Positions 24,672 to 32,815 of a stretch of DNA of 46,613 nt are shown in pieces (the stretch's first letter is position 1; the number at the start of each line of letters is the position of its first letter). The notes beneath the pieces were generated by a model. The model ran no database searches and was not told where the DNA came from. It saw nothing but the letters and a program-made list of their open reading frames with translations. This DNA comes from Acidimicrobiales bacterium (GTDB taxonomy: Bacteria > Actinomycetota > Acidimicrobiia > Acidimicrobiales > MedAcidi-G1). The translations under genes were made by a program, and so were the position numbers. Location: contig JAQWTI010000055.1 in NCBI GenBank assembly GCA_029242745.1, positions 1-46,613 of the forward strand. The letters run 5' to 3'.

Positions 24672-25913
24672 TCAGAAAGCGAAGAACTCGCCGGCAGCGA
24701 ACAACGCGTCTGCCAGCGCATCTACATCCGCCTCGTCGTTGTACAAGTACAAGGAAGCGCGTGTGGTGGCGTTCACACCGAGCACCTTCATAAGTGGCTT
24801 TGTGCAATGGTGACCAGCGCGCACACACACGCCGTGTTGGTCAAGCACCTGACTGAGGTCGTGCGGATGGATGTCCCGATAAGCCAGAGACAATGTTCCG
24901 CCCCGATCCTCGACGCTGCTGGGACCGTGGATGGTTAGGTCATGGCCTAACCGCTCGGTGAGAGTACGAAGGGCGTAGGCCGTAAGGTCTCGCTCGTGGG
25001 CAGCGATTGCTTCCAGGCCCAGGCCTTCAAGAAAGGTGATCGCCGCGTGCCAGCCAATGATCTCCGCTAATGGTTGAGTGCCGGCCTCGAATCGGGTTGG
25101 GACCTCGGCTGGGGTAAAGCCATCGAAGGTCACGTTCTGGATCATCGATCCACCACCCAAGAACGGTGGCATTGCGTCCAACAGGTCGCGTCGGCCCCAA
25201 AGAGCACCAACTCCCGTTGGGCCACACATTTTGTGCGCGGTTAGTACCACAAAGTCGGCGTCCCAGGCTGCTACATCAGTTGGCCGGTGAGGGGACCATT
25301 GGCTGGCGTCTACCAAGATTTTTGCGCCTACAGCATGGACAGCATCAGCAAGATAGCGGAGTGGTGGCATTGCCCCGGTCACGTTTGAGGCTGCGGTGAC
25401 CGCTAACAGCCTGACGCCATCGAGCAAGGCGTCGAGGTCGGTCAAATCAAGACGCCCCTCGTTGGTTATGGGGATCCAGCGGATCTCTACACCCTGGTCA
25501 GCAGCCAGTTGCTGCCACGGAACTATGTTCGCGTGGTGCTCGAGCGTGCTCAAGAGGACCACATCACCTTCACGCAAATTGGTACGGCCCCAAGAATGGG
25601 CTACTAGGTTGACAGCTTCGGTGGCGTTCTTGGTGAACACAATTTCTTCGGCAACGGATGCACCGAGGAAGCGGGCTAGGGCTGCCCGTGAGTTTTCAAC
25701 AGCGGTAGTGGCCTGCTCAGCGATCAGATACGCACCACGGTGAATATTGGCGTTTATTTCCGCGTAGTACTGGTTCATGGCGTCCAGCACTGATTGAGGC
25801 TTCTGAGAGGTGGCACCTGAGTCCAGGTAGACGATTGGCTGGTCGTATACCTGCCGCTGAAGTAGCGGGAACTCGGCCTTAATGGCAGCCACATCGAGAG
25901 AGAGCGTGTTCAT
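24672..25913 (-). CDS. sufS: cysteine desulfurase SufS
   Basis: A 413-residue class V PLP enzyme. PLP Lys228 in LTAHKMCGPTGVGALWG; persulfide Cys370 in RAGHHCTKPLM; YLDSGATSQKP at the N-terminus and NIHRGAY are SufS-type, as is the short active-site loop of group II desulfurases. It takes sulfur from cysteine and passes it to SufU. It sits 14 bases after the second sufC and 44 before sufU. Confidence 0.96.
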   Translation of the reverse strand: MNTLSLDVAAIKAEFPLLQRQVYDQPIVYLDSGATSQKPQSVLDAMNQYYAEINANIHRGAYLIAEQATTAVENSRAALARFLGASVAEEIVFTKNATEAVNLVAHSWGRTNLREGDVVLLSTLEHHANIVPWQQLAADQGVEIRWIPITNEGRLDLTDLDALLDGVRLLAVTAASNVTGAMPPLRYLADAVHAVGAKILVDASQWSPHRPTDVAAWDADFVVLTAHKMCGPTGVGALWGRRDLLDAMPPFLGGGSMIQNVTFDGFTPAEVPTRFEAGTQPLAEIIGWHAAITFLEGLGLEAIAAHERDLTAYALRTLTERLGHDLTIHGPSSVEDRGGTLSLAYRDIHPHDLSQVLDQHGVCVRAGHHCTKPLMKVLGVNATTRASLYLYNDEADVDALADALFAAGEFFAF

Positions 25914-25927
25914 CGGCGGGTCCCTTC

Positions 25928-26683
25928 CTACCGGAAGGTCTCGTAGCCGTCGGCCTCAAGCCGTCCAGCCAGTTCTAAGCCGCCACTTTCGACAATCTTT
26001 CCTCCGATAAGAATGTGGACCACGTCAGGATGGAGGTGGTCGAGCAACCGCTGGTAATGGGTTATGGCCAGTACGCCCAGTTCCGGACGGTCGTTCTTAA
26101 CTTCGGATACACCGTTGGCAACGATTTTAAGGGCGTCGATATCCAAACCTGAGTCAGTTTCATCCAGCACGGCCATTTCGGGCTCAAGTATTGCCATCTG
26201 GAGAACCTCGTTCCGTTTCTTTTCTCCGCCCGAGAAGCCTTCGTTCACATATCGGTCTGCGAACGCTGGGTCCATGCCAAGCCGGTCCATCCAGTCCATG
26301 ATTGACAGGCGTAACTCCAGCACTGATAGGTCGATACCTTTGCGGGCTGACAGTGCTTGACGAAGAAAGTTGATGACCGACACGCCAGCAATTTCTAGCG
26401 GGTATTGGAACGCTAGAAAGAGGCCAGACTTGCCGCGTGCATCTGGTGCCCAATCGGTGATGTCGTCGCCTTGGAATCGGATCGAACCTTTAGTTACCAA
26501 GTATTCGGGACTGCCCAGAAGCACGGAGGCGAGTGTCGATTTACCGGATCCGTTTGGCCCCATAAGAGCGTGGGTCTCTCCATGCTGAATTACCAGATTG
26601 AGACCATGAAGGATCTCGATTCCGTCAGTGGTGGACGCGTGGAGATCCGTTATTTCAAATAGGGGCGACGGGTAATCGGCCAT
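25928..26683 (-). CDS. sufC: Fe-S assembly ATPase SufC (copy 2)
   Basis: A 251-residue SufC with canonical length. Walker A GPNGSGKST, Q-loop FLAFQYPLEIAGVS, signature FSGGEKKRNEV, Walker B VLDETDSGLDIDAL and switch His in AITHYQRLL. It is closer to typical SufC than copy 1 (for example ETDSGLDIDAL and no C-terminal extension). First gene of the sufC-sufS-sufU unit. The presence of two SufC with a single SufD and no SufB nearby is unusual. Confidence 0.94.
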   Translation of the reverse strand: MADYPSPLFEITDLHASTTDGIEILHGLNLVIQHGETHALMGPNGSGKSTLASVLLGSPEYLVTKGSIRFQGDDITDWAPDARGKSGLFLAFQYPLEIAGVSVINFLRQALSARKGIDLSVLELRLSIMDWMDRLGMDPAFADRYVNEGFSGGEKKRNEVLQMAILEPEMAVLDETDSGLDIDALKIVANGVSEVKNDRPELGVLAITHYQRLLDHLHPDVVHILIGGKIVESGGLELAGRLEADGYETFR

Positions 26684-26712
26684 GGTTCAAGTCTAAGGAA
26701 GGGTCGAGATTT

Positions 26713-26749
26713 CCACTATGGCGGTAGTGGTAATCCGACACCTTGTGTC
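26713..26749. promoter_or_regulatory. two adjacent inverted repeats upstream of sufC copy 2
   Basis: CCACTA and TAGTGG (26713-26718, 26725-26730) and GACAC and GTGTC (26737-26741, 26745-26749) form two short palindromes in the 70-base gap between the stop of the minus-strand hypothetical gene and the sufC start. They could be an operator pair for the SUF unit or the transcript end of the upstream gene. No T tract follows on the minus strand. Confidence 0.35.
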
Positions 26750-26753
26750 ATAA

Positions 26754-27194
26754 CTATTCAACGAGAAGGGTGCGTTTCCAATCACGAAATCGGTTGTACA
26801 CGATGCCGTCGGCGCCTGTGCCTGAACCAGTGCCGTCATGGTGTAGCCGAAAGGAGAGAGACTGGTCCAAATTGTGGGTATGAACAGCTACGTATCGTGC
26901 ATCCCCTCGGGCTGGGCCAGCCCGCCAAAGCAGCCACGGGCCAAGGCGCCGCTTGTAGGCGATCCGGATCGGACGGGAGTCGGTCGCCAGAATGTCCTTA
27001 CCGGCGGCGAGGAGGGCAGCGGGTGCTTCCACCCACGCCTCGGCTGGGATATTGCGGTCCCGGATCGGTGTAGCCGGGAGGTCCGCAGTGTGGACTGGTG
27101 AGTCGTCGAACGGCCGGTCGTCAGCCGGAAGCGGCGGGTTTGTCTCCGGGTCTTGAGGGGTCGGCCCAGGCCCCACCACTGGCTTTTTCGTCAC
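26754..27194 (-). CDS. hypothetical protein after an MBL hydrolase
   Basis: 146 residues from GTG 27194, which overlaps the upstream stop (GTGA), the pattern of this genome. The first half is proline-rich and probably disordered (PVVGPGPTPQDPETNPPLP). The second half is compact: RPIRIAYKRRLGPWLLWRAGPA, ARYVAVHTHNLDQSLSFRL and VYNRFRDWKRTLL. I do not recognise the family. Translational coupling suggests a shared role with the metallo-beta-lactamase protein. No membrane segment is seen. Confidence 0.75.
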   Translation of the reverse strand: MTKKPVVGPGPTPQDPETNPPLPADDRPFDDSPVHTADLPATPIRDRNIPAEAWVEAPAALLAAGKDILATDSRPIRIAYKRRLGPWLLWRAGPARGDARYVAVHTHNLDQSLSFRLHHDGTGSGTGADGIVYNRFRDWKRTLLVE

Positions 27195-27892
27195 CAACCC
27201 CGGGTCACCCACGCGTCGAGGTTGGGCATCTCAGTACCGATCGTTGTGTCGAGCCCGTGGCCTGGCATAACTATGGTTCCCGGGTCCAGTGAGGCGAACA
27301 AGCGTCTGTCGATGGAGTTGATGATGGTGGTGAAGTCACCACCATCGAAAGTTGTAGTGCCGGGTCCACCTGGAAAGAGTGTGTCACCGCTAAACAGGAT
27401 CGGCGAATCTTCCAAGCGGAAGCAAACGGATCCCGGGGTGTGGCCTGGAGTGCAGATGGCGTGCAGCCGCAACCGCCCGACATCTAGCACTGACTCATCC
27501 TCCAGAACGTCGTCGTAACTGGGCAGCATTGCCGCGTCTGGGGCTGTCACCGCGACCCGGTAGCCGGCCGCCCGGACAGCCGGTACGGCCTGTATATGGT
27601 CGAAGTGCCCGTGGGTCTCCAATACAGATTGAACGTTGAGGGTCCGACACAATTCCAAGAGCTTGTCGTGCTCATTTGCGGCGTCTATGAGGACCGATTG
27701 GCCGGTCTGGCGGCACCGTAGGACGAACACATTGTTTTCGTAGTCCCCAACCACTATTCGGTGGATCTCTGCCCTTTCGTCACACCAGTGGAGCGCTACT
27801 CCAGAAACGGTGGGTCGTGGATGGTCATGGTGGGTGCATGGTCCAGCATGTGGTGAGGTTGGATTGGGGTCTTCGGAGAAGGCAACATTCAT
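27191..27892 (-). CDS. metallo-beta-lactamase-fold hydrolase (glyoxalase II-like)
   Basis: A 233-residue binuclear zinc hydrolase. Motifs: THGHFDHIQAV (HxHxDH), CTPGHTPGSVCF, FSGDTLFPGGPG and MPGHGLDT. The pattern resembles small-thiol or glyoxalase II-type hydrolases rather than beta-lactamases. The N-terminal 25 residues contain a run of His and Pro (PTSPHAGPCTHHDHP) that may bind metal. It diverges from the acyl-CoA dehydrogenase gene. Confidence 0.9.
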   Translation of the reverse strand: MNVAFSEDPNPTSPHAGPCTHHDHPRPTVSGVALHWCDERAEIHRIVVGDYENNVFVLRCRQTGQSVLIDAANEHDKLLELCRTLNVQSVLETHGHFDHIQAVPAVRAAGYRVAVTAPDAAMLPSYDDVLEDESVLDVGRLRLHAICTPGHTPGSVCFRLEDSPILFSGDTLFPGGPGTTTFDGGDFTTIINSIDRRLFASLDPGTIVMPGHGLDTTIGTEMPNLDAWVTRGW

Positions 27893-27960
27893 GTCTTACA
27901 TCATGGCACCGGCTCCGATGTCGCCTAGACCCGGGCCGACTGGTAGAACCAGACCATCAA

Positions 27961-27979
27961 GGTGGCCCCCTGGGCCACC
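27961..27979. other. perfect 8-bp hairpin in the acyl-CoA dehydrogenase leader
   Basis: GGTGGCCC and GGGCCACC close a three-base CCT loop, 32 bases before the ATG at 28012. It might be an attenuator-type element or a bidirectional stop between the divergent genes. There is no T tract. Confidence 0.4.
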
Positions 27980-28011
27980 GGTACGTCACCCCATAGGCAG
28001 GGAGCATCCAC

Positions 28012-29127
28012 ATGAACTTCGCATTCAGCGAGGAGCAGGAACAGCTTAGAGAGTTTGTCCGCCAGTTTCTGGAGGCTTACTCACCAGAGAGCACCGTGCG
28101 GGAACTCATGGAGACCGAACTCGGCTACGACACCGAGACCTGGTCAAAGATGGCTGAGCAACTCGGGTTGCAGAGTCTCATTGTCCCCGAGGAGCATGGC
28201 GGGCAAGGCTTTGGTTACGTTGAACTCGTCGTTGTGCTCGAAGAGATGGGTCGGGCTCTGCTATGTGCACCGTTCTTTTCCACGGTTGTGCTCGCCGCTA
28301 ACACGCTGATTCATGCTGGTGACGAGACTGCAGCCGCTGCTCTGTTGCCCGGAATTGCCTCAGGAGAGACGATCGCCACACTGGCTTTCACCGAGGAGAG
28401 TGGCCGCTGGGACGAGGCGGGCATCGCCATGGAGGCGACGGCTGACGGCGACACTTGGACCCTCTCTGGTTCCAAGATGTACGTCCTAGATGGCCATATC
28501 GCAGACCTGATTTTGGTGGCGGCCCGAACAGAGGGCGGCGTTTCACTGTTCCACCTGCCGGGTGACGCTGCCGGTTTGAGTCGGATCCCATTAGCGACCA
28601 TGGATCTGACTCGCAAGCAGGCCCGCTTGGATTTCGACGCCGTATCAGCAACGCTGATTGGCACCGAGGGCAGCGGCTGGCCAGTGCTCGAATTGGTCCT
28701 AGACCTAGCGGCGGTAGCTTTGGCCGCCGAGCAGGTTGGGGGAGCGCAAATTTGTCTGGACACCGCCGTTCAATACGCCAAGGACCGTGTGCAGTTTGGT
28801 CGACCCATCGGATCCTTTCAGGCAATCAAGCACAAGTGCGCAGACATGCTGCTTGAAGTGGAGTCGGCCAAGTCTGCGGCCTACTACGCCGGCTGGTGTG
28901 CCGCTGAGCGCAACGATGAGTTGCCTTCGGTTGCCTCGCTCGCCAAGGCGTACTGCTCGGAAGCTTACTTCCATACGACGGCTGAGAACATCCAAATTCA
29001 CGGTGGCATCGGTTTTACTTGGGAACACTCAGCCCATCTCTACTTCAAGCGGGCCAAGAGTTCTGAGTTGTTGTTTGGCGACCCGACGTATCATCGGGAA
29101 TTGCTTGCACAACGCATAGGGATCTAG
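28012..29127 (+). CDS. acyl-CoA dehydrogenase
   Basis: A 371-residue flavoprotein of the ACAD fold: N-terminal helices with GLQSLIVPEEHGGQGFGYVELVVVLEEMGRAL, the middle beta domain LAFTEESG and DTWTLSGSKMYV, and C-terminal DRVQFGRPIGSFQAIKHKCADM and IQIHGGIGFTWEHSAHLYFKRAK. The GGIGFTWEH segment with a Glu is like the mycobacterial FadE proteins that act on steroid or branched substrates, often as heterotetramers; here only one subunit is present. The ATG has CAGGGAG upstream. Confidence 0.92.
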   Translation: MNFAFSEEQEQLREFVRQFLEAYSPESTVRELMETELGYDTETWSKMAEQLGLQSLIVPEEHGGQGFGYVELVVVLEEMGRALLCAPFFSTVVLAANTLIHAGDETAAAALLPGIASGETIATLAFTEESGRWDEAGIAMEATADGDTWTLSGSKMYVLDGHIADLILVAARTEGGVSLFHLPGDAAGLSRIPLATMDLTRKQARLDFDAVSATLIGTEGSGWPVLELVLDLAAVALAAEQVGGAQICLDTAVQYAKDRVQFGRPIGSFQAIKHKCADMLLEVESAKSAAYYAGWCAAERNDELPSVASLAKAYCSEAYFHTTAENIQIHGGIGFTWEHSAHLYFKRAKSSELLFGDPTYHRELLAQRIGI

Positions 29128-29171
29128 TCGCTAGCGACCAACTACACCAAGCATGATGGCGTGATCCGTTC

Positions 29172-29639
29172 GTGACCTGGCTCTTTCTCGCCCTTGGTTT
29201 ATTCCTTGTTGTCGCCATTGCACTGGTTGCTGTTGGTTCAGCGGTTAAGCGGCTGAGCGGGACCTTGCGGCCTGCCGTGCTAGAAGTCGATGACGCCGCT
29301 GACTGGATTGCTGAGCGGCTCCCCGCCGAAGCAGCAGGCCAGTTGAGCCTTGACGACGTGATATCGGTTGTGGGTTGGTACCTCGAGATATTCGAGGAGG
29401 CTGGCCTGGTTACTGAGCACGGCCAAGAGTTGGGTGACGCCGCCAACGGTGAAGGTAAGAGAGCAGCCGAGTTGGATGTTGTACTGGAACACGTGGTGAC
29501 CCGGGGGGTACAACGGACCGAACCGCTGGATTCTGGATCGGTCGCCATGGTGGCGGAACTGTTCGGGATCTACTTGGCAGAGGTTGGTGCTTTCGGGGTT
29601 CAGGCTGGACCTGCCGATGGAAGTAGAATCCGGGACTAG
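29172..29639 (+). CDS. hypothetical single-pass membrane protein
   Basis: A 155-residue protein with one N-terminal membrane helix (TWLFLALGLFLVVAIALVAVG, residues 2-22), followed by a soluble acidic domain of helices (DDVISVVGWYLEIFEEAGLV and VAMVAELFGIYLAEVGAF). The GTG start has no clear ribosome-binding site. Family not recognised. It lies between an acyl-CoA dehydrogenase (44 bases before) and a nucleotide-sugar enzyme (nine bases after), perhaps cotranscribed. Confidence 0.75.
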   Translation: MTWLFLALGLFLVVAIALVAVGSAVKRLSGTLRPAVLEVDDAADWIAERLPAEAAGQLSLDDVISVVGWYLEIFEEAGLVTEHGQELGDAANGEGKRAAELDVVLEHVVTRGVQRTEPLDSGSVAMVAELFGIYLAEVGAFGVQAGPADGSRIRD

Positions 29640-29648
29640 TTTCAAATC

Positions 29649-30599
29649 ATGATCAACCGATCAGCACCAGTATTCATAGCCGGGCATCGCGGTCTGGTCG
29701 GATCAGCATTGGTCCGTCGCCTCACGGCCGATGGGTTTACCGATGTGCAGACCGTTGGCCGCAAGGATCTTGATCTACGCGACCAGGCTGCCGTTGATGC
29801 CTGGTTTGAAGTTCAACAACCGCGGTATGTCTTTCTGGTGGCGGGAACAGTCGGTGGTGTGTACGCGAACAGCATTCGACCAGCGGAGTTCCTGTACGAC
29901 AACCTGATGATCCACGGGACGGTGGTGCAGGCCGCCCACCGTATCGGGGTCAAAAAGCTGCTGTACCTCGGAAGCTCATGTATTTATCCTCGCCATGCCG
30001 ATCAGCCGATCACTGAGGAGGCACTGCTCTCGGGGCCGCTCGAACCCACCAACGAGGGGTATGCCTTGGCCAAGATCGCCGGGATCAAGTTGTGCGAGAC
30101 CTACCGGCGACAGTACGGCGATGACTTTATCTCGGCTATGCCAACCAACCTGTACGGCCCCGGTGACAACTTCGACCTAGAGGGTGGCCATGTGGTACCG
30201 GCGCTGATGAGGCGATTCCATGAGGCGCGCCTGGCTGGCGAGGACTCAGTGGCGGTTTGGGGGACAGGTACGGCTCGCAGAGAATTCCTTCACGTAGATG
30301 ACTTGGCTGATGCATGCCTTCACCTCATGGACCACTATTCGGCAGCCGGCCACATCAACGTTGGGACAGGCATTGACCTGACTATTCGGGAACTAGCCGA
30401 AGCGATTCGAGATCTGGTGTATCCGGGTGTAAAACTAGAATTTGACTCATCCAAGCCAGACGGGATGCCCCGCAAGGTTCTCGACGTATCGCGCCTTTCC
30501 GAAATGGGCTGGTCAGCATCGACACCACTCGTCGAAGGACTAACCGCCACATATGACTGGTTCTTGGAAGCGGGGAGACGGGGAGACCTCCGCCTCTAG
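29649..30599 (+). CDS. GDP-L-fucose synthase-like epimerase/reductase
   Basis: A 316-residue extended SDR. NADPH loop GHRGLVGSALVRRL, catalytic LGSSCIYPRHADQPI (Ser), YALAK (Tyr, Lys) and PTNLYGPGDNFD match GDP-4-keto-6-deoxymannose epimerase/reductase (WcaG/Fcl). It would make GDP-L-fucose or a related sugar for surface polysaccharide. A GDP-mannose dehydratase partner is not present. The substrate is inferred from family. Confidence 0.9.
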   Translation: MINRSAPVFIAGHRGLVGSALVRRLTADGFTDVQTVGRKDLDLRDQAAVDAWFEVQQPRYVFLVAGTVGGVYANSIRPAEFLYDNLMIHGTVVQAAHRIGVKKLLYLGSSCIYPRHADQPITEEALLSGPLEPTNEGYALAKIAGIKLCETYRRQYGDDFISAMPTNLYGPGDNFDLEGGHVVPALMRRFHEARLAGEDSVAVWGTGTARREFLHVDDLADACLHLMDHYSAAGHINVGTGIDLTIRELAEAIRDLVYPGVKLEFDSSKPDGMPRKVLDVSRLSEMGWSASTPLVEGLTATYDWFLEAGRRGDLRL

Positions 30600-30632
30600 C
30601 GAAGGCAGGTGCCAGACCTCCTTGCTGCGCCC

Positions 30633-31217
30633 CTATTGCTGCTTGGTCTTTCCCGCAGCCTTCTGGGCCTTCTTCCAAATCCGTACTTCAGCCAGCGCCT
30701 CGGGGCCGTCGATATCGGCTACTGAGCGGGGAACGTCATCAGCGAACGGACCAGCTGCGGACGCCCACCCCTTGGGCCGGTACTCCAAGCGTTTGGCCAA
30801 GATGGCGATAAAGATCTTTGTCTTTTCGGCACCGTAACCCGGCAGTGCTCTGAGGCGGAGCGCCAACTCGGCGCCGTCGGCCGCACCGGTCCATACATCG
30901 GCTGCGTCGCCGTCGTGATGGTCAACCACATGTTGACACAGGCCCTGAATGCGTCCAGCCATGGACTTGGGAAACCGGTGGATAGCGGGCTTGGTGCTGC
31001 ATGCTTCCAGAAATGCTTCTGGGTCGGCATCAGCAATAGCTGCCGGGTCGAGGTGGCCAAGACGGTCCCGAAGGGTCGCTGGGCCCCGGAAGGCCCACTC
31101 CATAGGTACCTGCTGGTCTAGCAACATGCCGATCAGGAGGGCCAACGGGTCAGTATTGAGAAGTCGGTCTGCGGCGGCGTCACCTGTGATCGCTAGTGTC
31201 CCCACCATTTTGGTCAT
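30633..31217 (-). CDS. HhH-GPD family DNA repair protein (TIGR03252-like)
   Basis: About 194 residues from ATG 31217 (GGAAGG lies 12 bases before it); an in-frame extension to 31277 has no support. The pattern ADRLLNTDPLALLIGMLLDQQVPMEWAF is approximated by LLDQQVPMEWAF with PFADDVPRSVADIDGPEALAEVR; the helix-hairpin-helix ALPGYGAEKTKIFIAILAKR is clear. It matches an actinobacterial group of HhH-GPD base-excision proteins (annotated as TIGR03252), so glycosylase activity is likely but unproven. Confidence 0.85.
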   Translation of the reverse strand: MTKMVGTLAITGDAAADRLLNTDPLALLIGMLLDQQVPMEWAFRGPATLRDRLGHLDPAAIADADPEAFLEACSTKPAIHRFPKSMAGRIQGLCQHVVDHHDGDAADVWTGAADGAELALRLRALPGYGAEKTKIFIAILAKRLEYRPKGWASAAGPFADDVPRSVADIDGPEALAEVRIWKKAQKAAGKTKQQ

Positions 31218-31411
31218 GTCCGGAACATACCTTCCGAAGTTGTCGAAGTGGCCGCTGCTTGAAAAATCTGACTCCAACCCGTCTGACGGGCGAACTCGTC
31301 AAAGGACCTTAACGCCTGTGGACGGGGCAGCTTTGTTATCTGGTAGGTGCCGTGCAACTCATGAACCACGGTCGCAAGTTGTCGCTTGTGGTGTCGGTAG
31401 TGTCGCTGTCA

Positions 31412-31909
31412 GTGACTAGTCAAGATCAACTCTTCGATCTGCCCAAAGATGAAGTGCCAGTTCTCGAAAATCGCCCTCAGGTGATCGTCTACACCGATGG
31501 GGCGTGTGCTGGAAATCCTGGCCCCGGAGGCTGGGCCTGGGTGGTTCCAGATGGCTCGTACGCCGCCGGATTTGATCCTCAGACAACTAACCAACGCATG
31601 GAATTGATGGCGACGCTGAAGGCGGTACAAACCTTCGATAGTCCAATTCTCATTGTCAGTGACTCAACTTATGTCGTGCACTGCTTTCGAGACGGATGGT
31701 GGGAAAAGTGGTTGCGCAAGGGGTGGCTTAATTCCAAAAAAGAACCCGTAGCCAATCGTGATATCTGGGAGCCGCTGGTCGAACTCGTCCAGACCCGGGG
31801 GAATGTCGACTTTCAGTGGGTTAAGGGACATTCTGGGGACCGTTGGAATGACGAGGCTGATCGTCTGGCCGTCGAAGCTGGAGCACTCCAAGTGAATCTC
31901 GGCGGTTAG
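31412..31909 (+). CDS. rnhA: ribonuclease HI
   Basis: About 165 residues from GTG 31412 (the frame is open for 20 further codons to 31352, which I do not favour; neither start has a clear ribosome-binding site). Catalytic acids: Asp29 in YTDGACAGNPGPGGW, Glu in RMELMA, Asp in VSDSTYVVHCFRDGWWEKW and the last Asp in KGHSGDRWNDEADRLA. It removes RNA from RNA-DNA hybrids. The basic handle region is present (KWLRKGWLNSKKEP). It ends in GG, but this is not a CysO-type tail, as the protein is clearly RNase H. Confidence 0.94.
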   Translation: MTSQDQLFDLPKDEVPVLENRPQVIVYTDGACAGNPGPGGWAWVVPDGSYAAGFDPQTTNQRMELMATLKAVQTFDSPILIVSDSTYVVHCFRDGWWEKWLRKGWLNSKKEPVANRDIWEPLVELVQTRGNVDFQWVKGHSGDRWNDEADRLAVEAGALQVNLGG

Positions 31910-32105
31910 TGGCGAGTTCTTGGTTGCGGAGGCTGGGCTACTTGCAGTTTGTGCGACAGGAGGCCCTGTCGGAAGGCTTTGATCCCTCTCGGAGTCGAAA
32001 GTTCACTCAGCGGGTGGACGCAACTGTAAATACAGATTGGCAAGAACGGAATTCAGTGCACGGCTGCCCGCTAGGGCGTAGGTTTGGAACTACCGAAGAG
32101 AGGAG

Positions 32106-32291
32106 GTGGTTCAGATCAATAGTAGTTCTTCTAGTAAACGATGTGGGACTTCGGAGGTGGGCGGCCGCTGAGCGGCGCTGGACCTCGGTGAAATTTACAC
32201 CGACCCACCCTCGGGCCTTGACCGCCGACACTGGTCCCTGTTGGCATTGACGGTCACCCCGGGAATTCCAGTTATACCTGTAATGGAGTGA
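32106..32291 (+). other. possible small ORF with in-frame UGA
   Basis: From GTG 32106 the frame reads VVQINSSSSSKRCGTSEVGGR, meets TGA at 32169-32171, and continues through ALDLGEIYTDPPSGLDRRHW to a stop at 32289-32291, three bases before the first strong hairpin. The TGA sits in the loop of a perfect 5-bp hairpin (GCCGC-TGA-GCGGC). A second hairpin, TCGGTG/CACCGA, follows, but its loop lacks the leading G of bSECIS. As the genome encodes a Sec-type SelD, Sec is conceivable; chance is also plausible. Confidence 0.18.
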
Positions 32292-32294
32292 TTA

Positions 32295-32330
32295 GACGGT
32301 GGGCGTGTCGGTTAAGGCACGCCCACCGTC
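32295..32330. terminator. strong intergenic hairpin (13-bp stem)
   Basis: GACGGTGGGCGTG and CACGCCCACCGTC form a perfect 13-bp stem around the ten-base loop TCGGTTAAGG. No T tract follows on the plus strand, as is common for actinobacterial terminators. It could end transcription from rnhA or an RNA between. Confidence 0.75.
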
Positions 32331-32370
32331 GCTTCCAGTCTCGAAATTAGGTCACGAGACTCAAGGAAGC
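32331..32370. other. second hairpin abutting the first
   Basis: GCTTCC plus AGTCTCG pair with CGAGACT and GGAAGC (13 base pairs with a three-base CAA bulge) around an 11-base loop. It begins at the base next to the preceding stem-loop. The two may form a tandem terminator or part of a structured RNA. Confidence 0.6.
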
Positions 32371-32540
32371 CCCTAGTTGCTCGGTGCCTCTGGTTCCTCG
32401 TTGACTAGTTGAGATGCTTGCTGAGTGGTTCTTGCTTGCGGGTACAAGCGGGCCGCGGTGGTTGGTATCCAATGCTGTCGAAAGTTTGCGCATCTCAGCG
32501 TTTAGAGGAGCCCGCCCGGCGCCTGTGTCCTCCAGCTAGC

Positions 32541-32753
32541 GTGACAGTGATGGACCGACCGTCATCTTTTAGTCATCACCGCTTCATCGGCGACAAGCGC
32601 ACCCAGCAGGTCTATGACCTCGATCATGTGGCGGATGAGGAAGCCATGGTGGTGGTGCTCGATGAACTGATGGCCAGTGATGAATTTCTGTGCTTCGGTC
32701 CGGATTCGATTGCCGAAGCCCGCAACCGCGGCTATCGGCTGCAAAGTGTTTAA
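32541..32753 (+). CDS. small conserved-looking hypothetical protein
   Basis: 70 residues from GTG 32541, or 67 from ATG 32550; the open frame upstream is low-quality sequence. The body reads HHRFIGDKRTQQVYDLDHV, DEEAMVVVLDELMASDEF and LCFGPDSIAEARNRGYRLQ, a compact acidic protein with good codon structure. I do not know its function. It ends 62 bases before the cupin gene, so it may be cotranscribed with it. Confidence 0.65.
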   Translation: MTVMDRPSSFSHHRFIGDKRTQQVYDLDHVADEEAMVVVLDELMASDEFLCFGPDSIAEARNRGYRLQSV

Positions 32754-32815
32754 ACAACCCTCTGCTCCGCTCCCTCGGCGAATCTGCCGATTCACAGCGG
32801 GCTAAGAACCACTTC

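Larger units (their letters stand above)
31910..32540. other. 631-bp structured intergenic region
   Basis: No confident gene. It holds a possible UGA-containing small ORF (32106-32291) that ends just before two abutting strong hairpins (32295-32370). A longer frame starting at the RNase HI stop reads as 113 codons but shows no family pattern. Beyond the hairpins the sequence has only short direct or inverted repeats such as CTAG. It might encode a small RNA. Confidence 0.5.

Noticed and set aside
31412-31909. C-terminal GG of RNase HI as a CysO-like carrier tail
   Set aside because: The protein is a complete RNase HI with all catalytic acids, so the GG is coincidental.
31909-32250. 113-codon open frame after rnhA
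   Set aside because: It starts at a GTG inside the rnhA stop region, shows no domain pattern or hydrophobic core, and is crossed by a competing frame with better structure near its end.
32690-32815. 42-codon extension of the DMSP-lyase-like gene
   Set aside because: It overlaps the small upstream gene and contains low-quality sequence; the family pattern starts after the double ATG at 32816.
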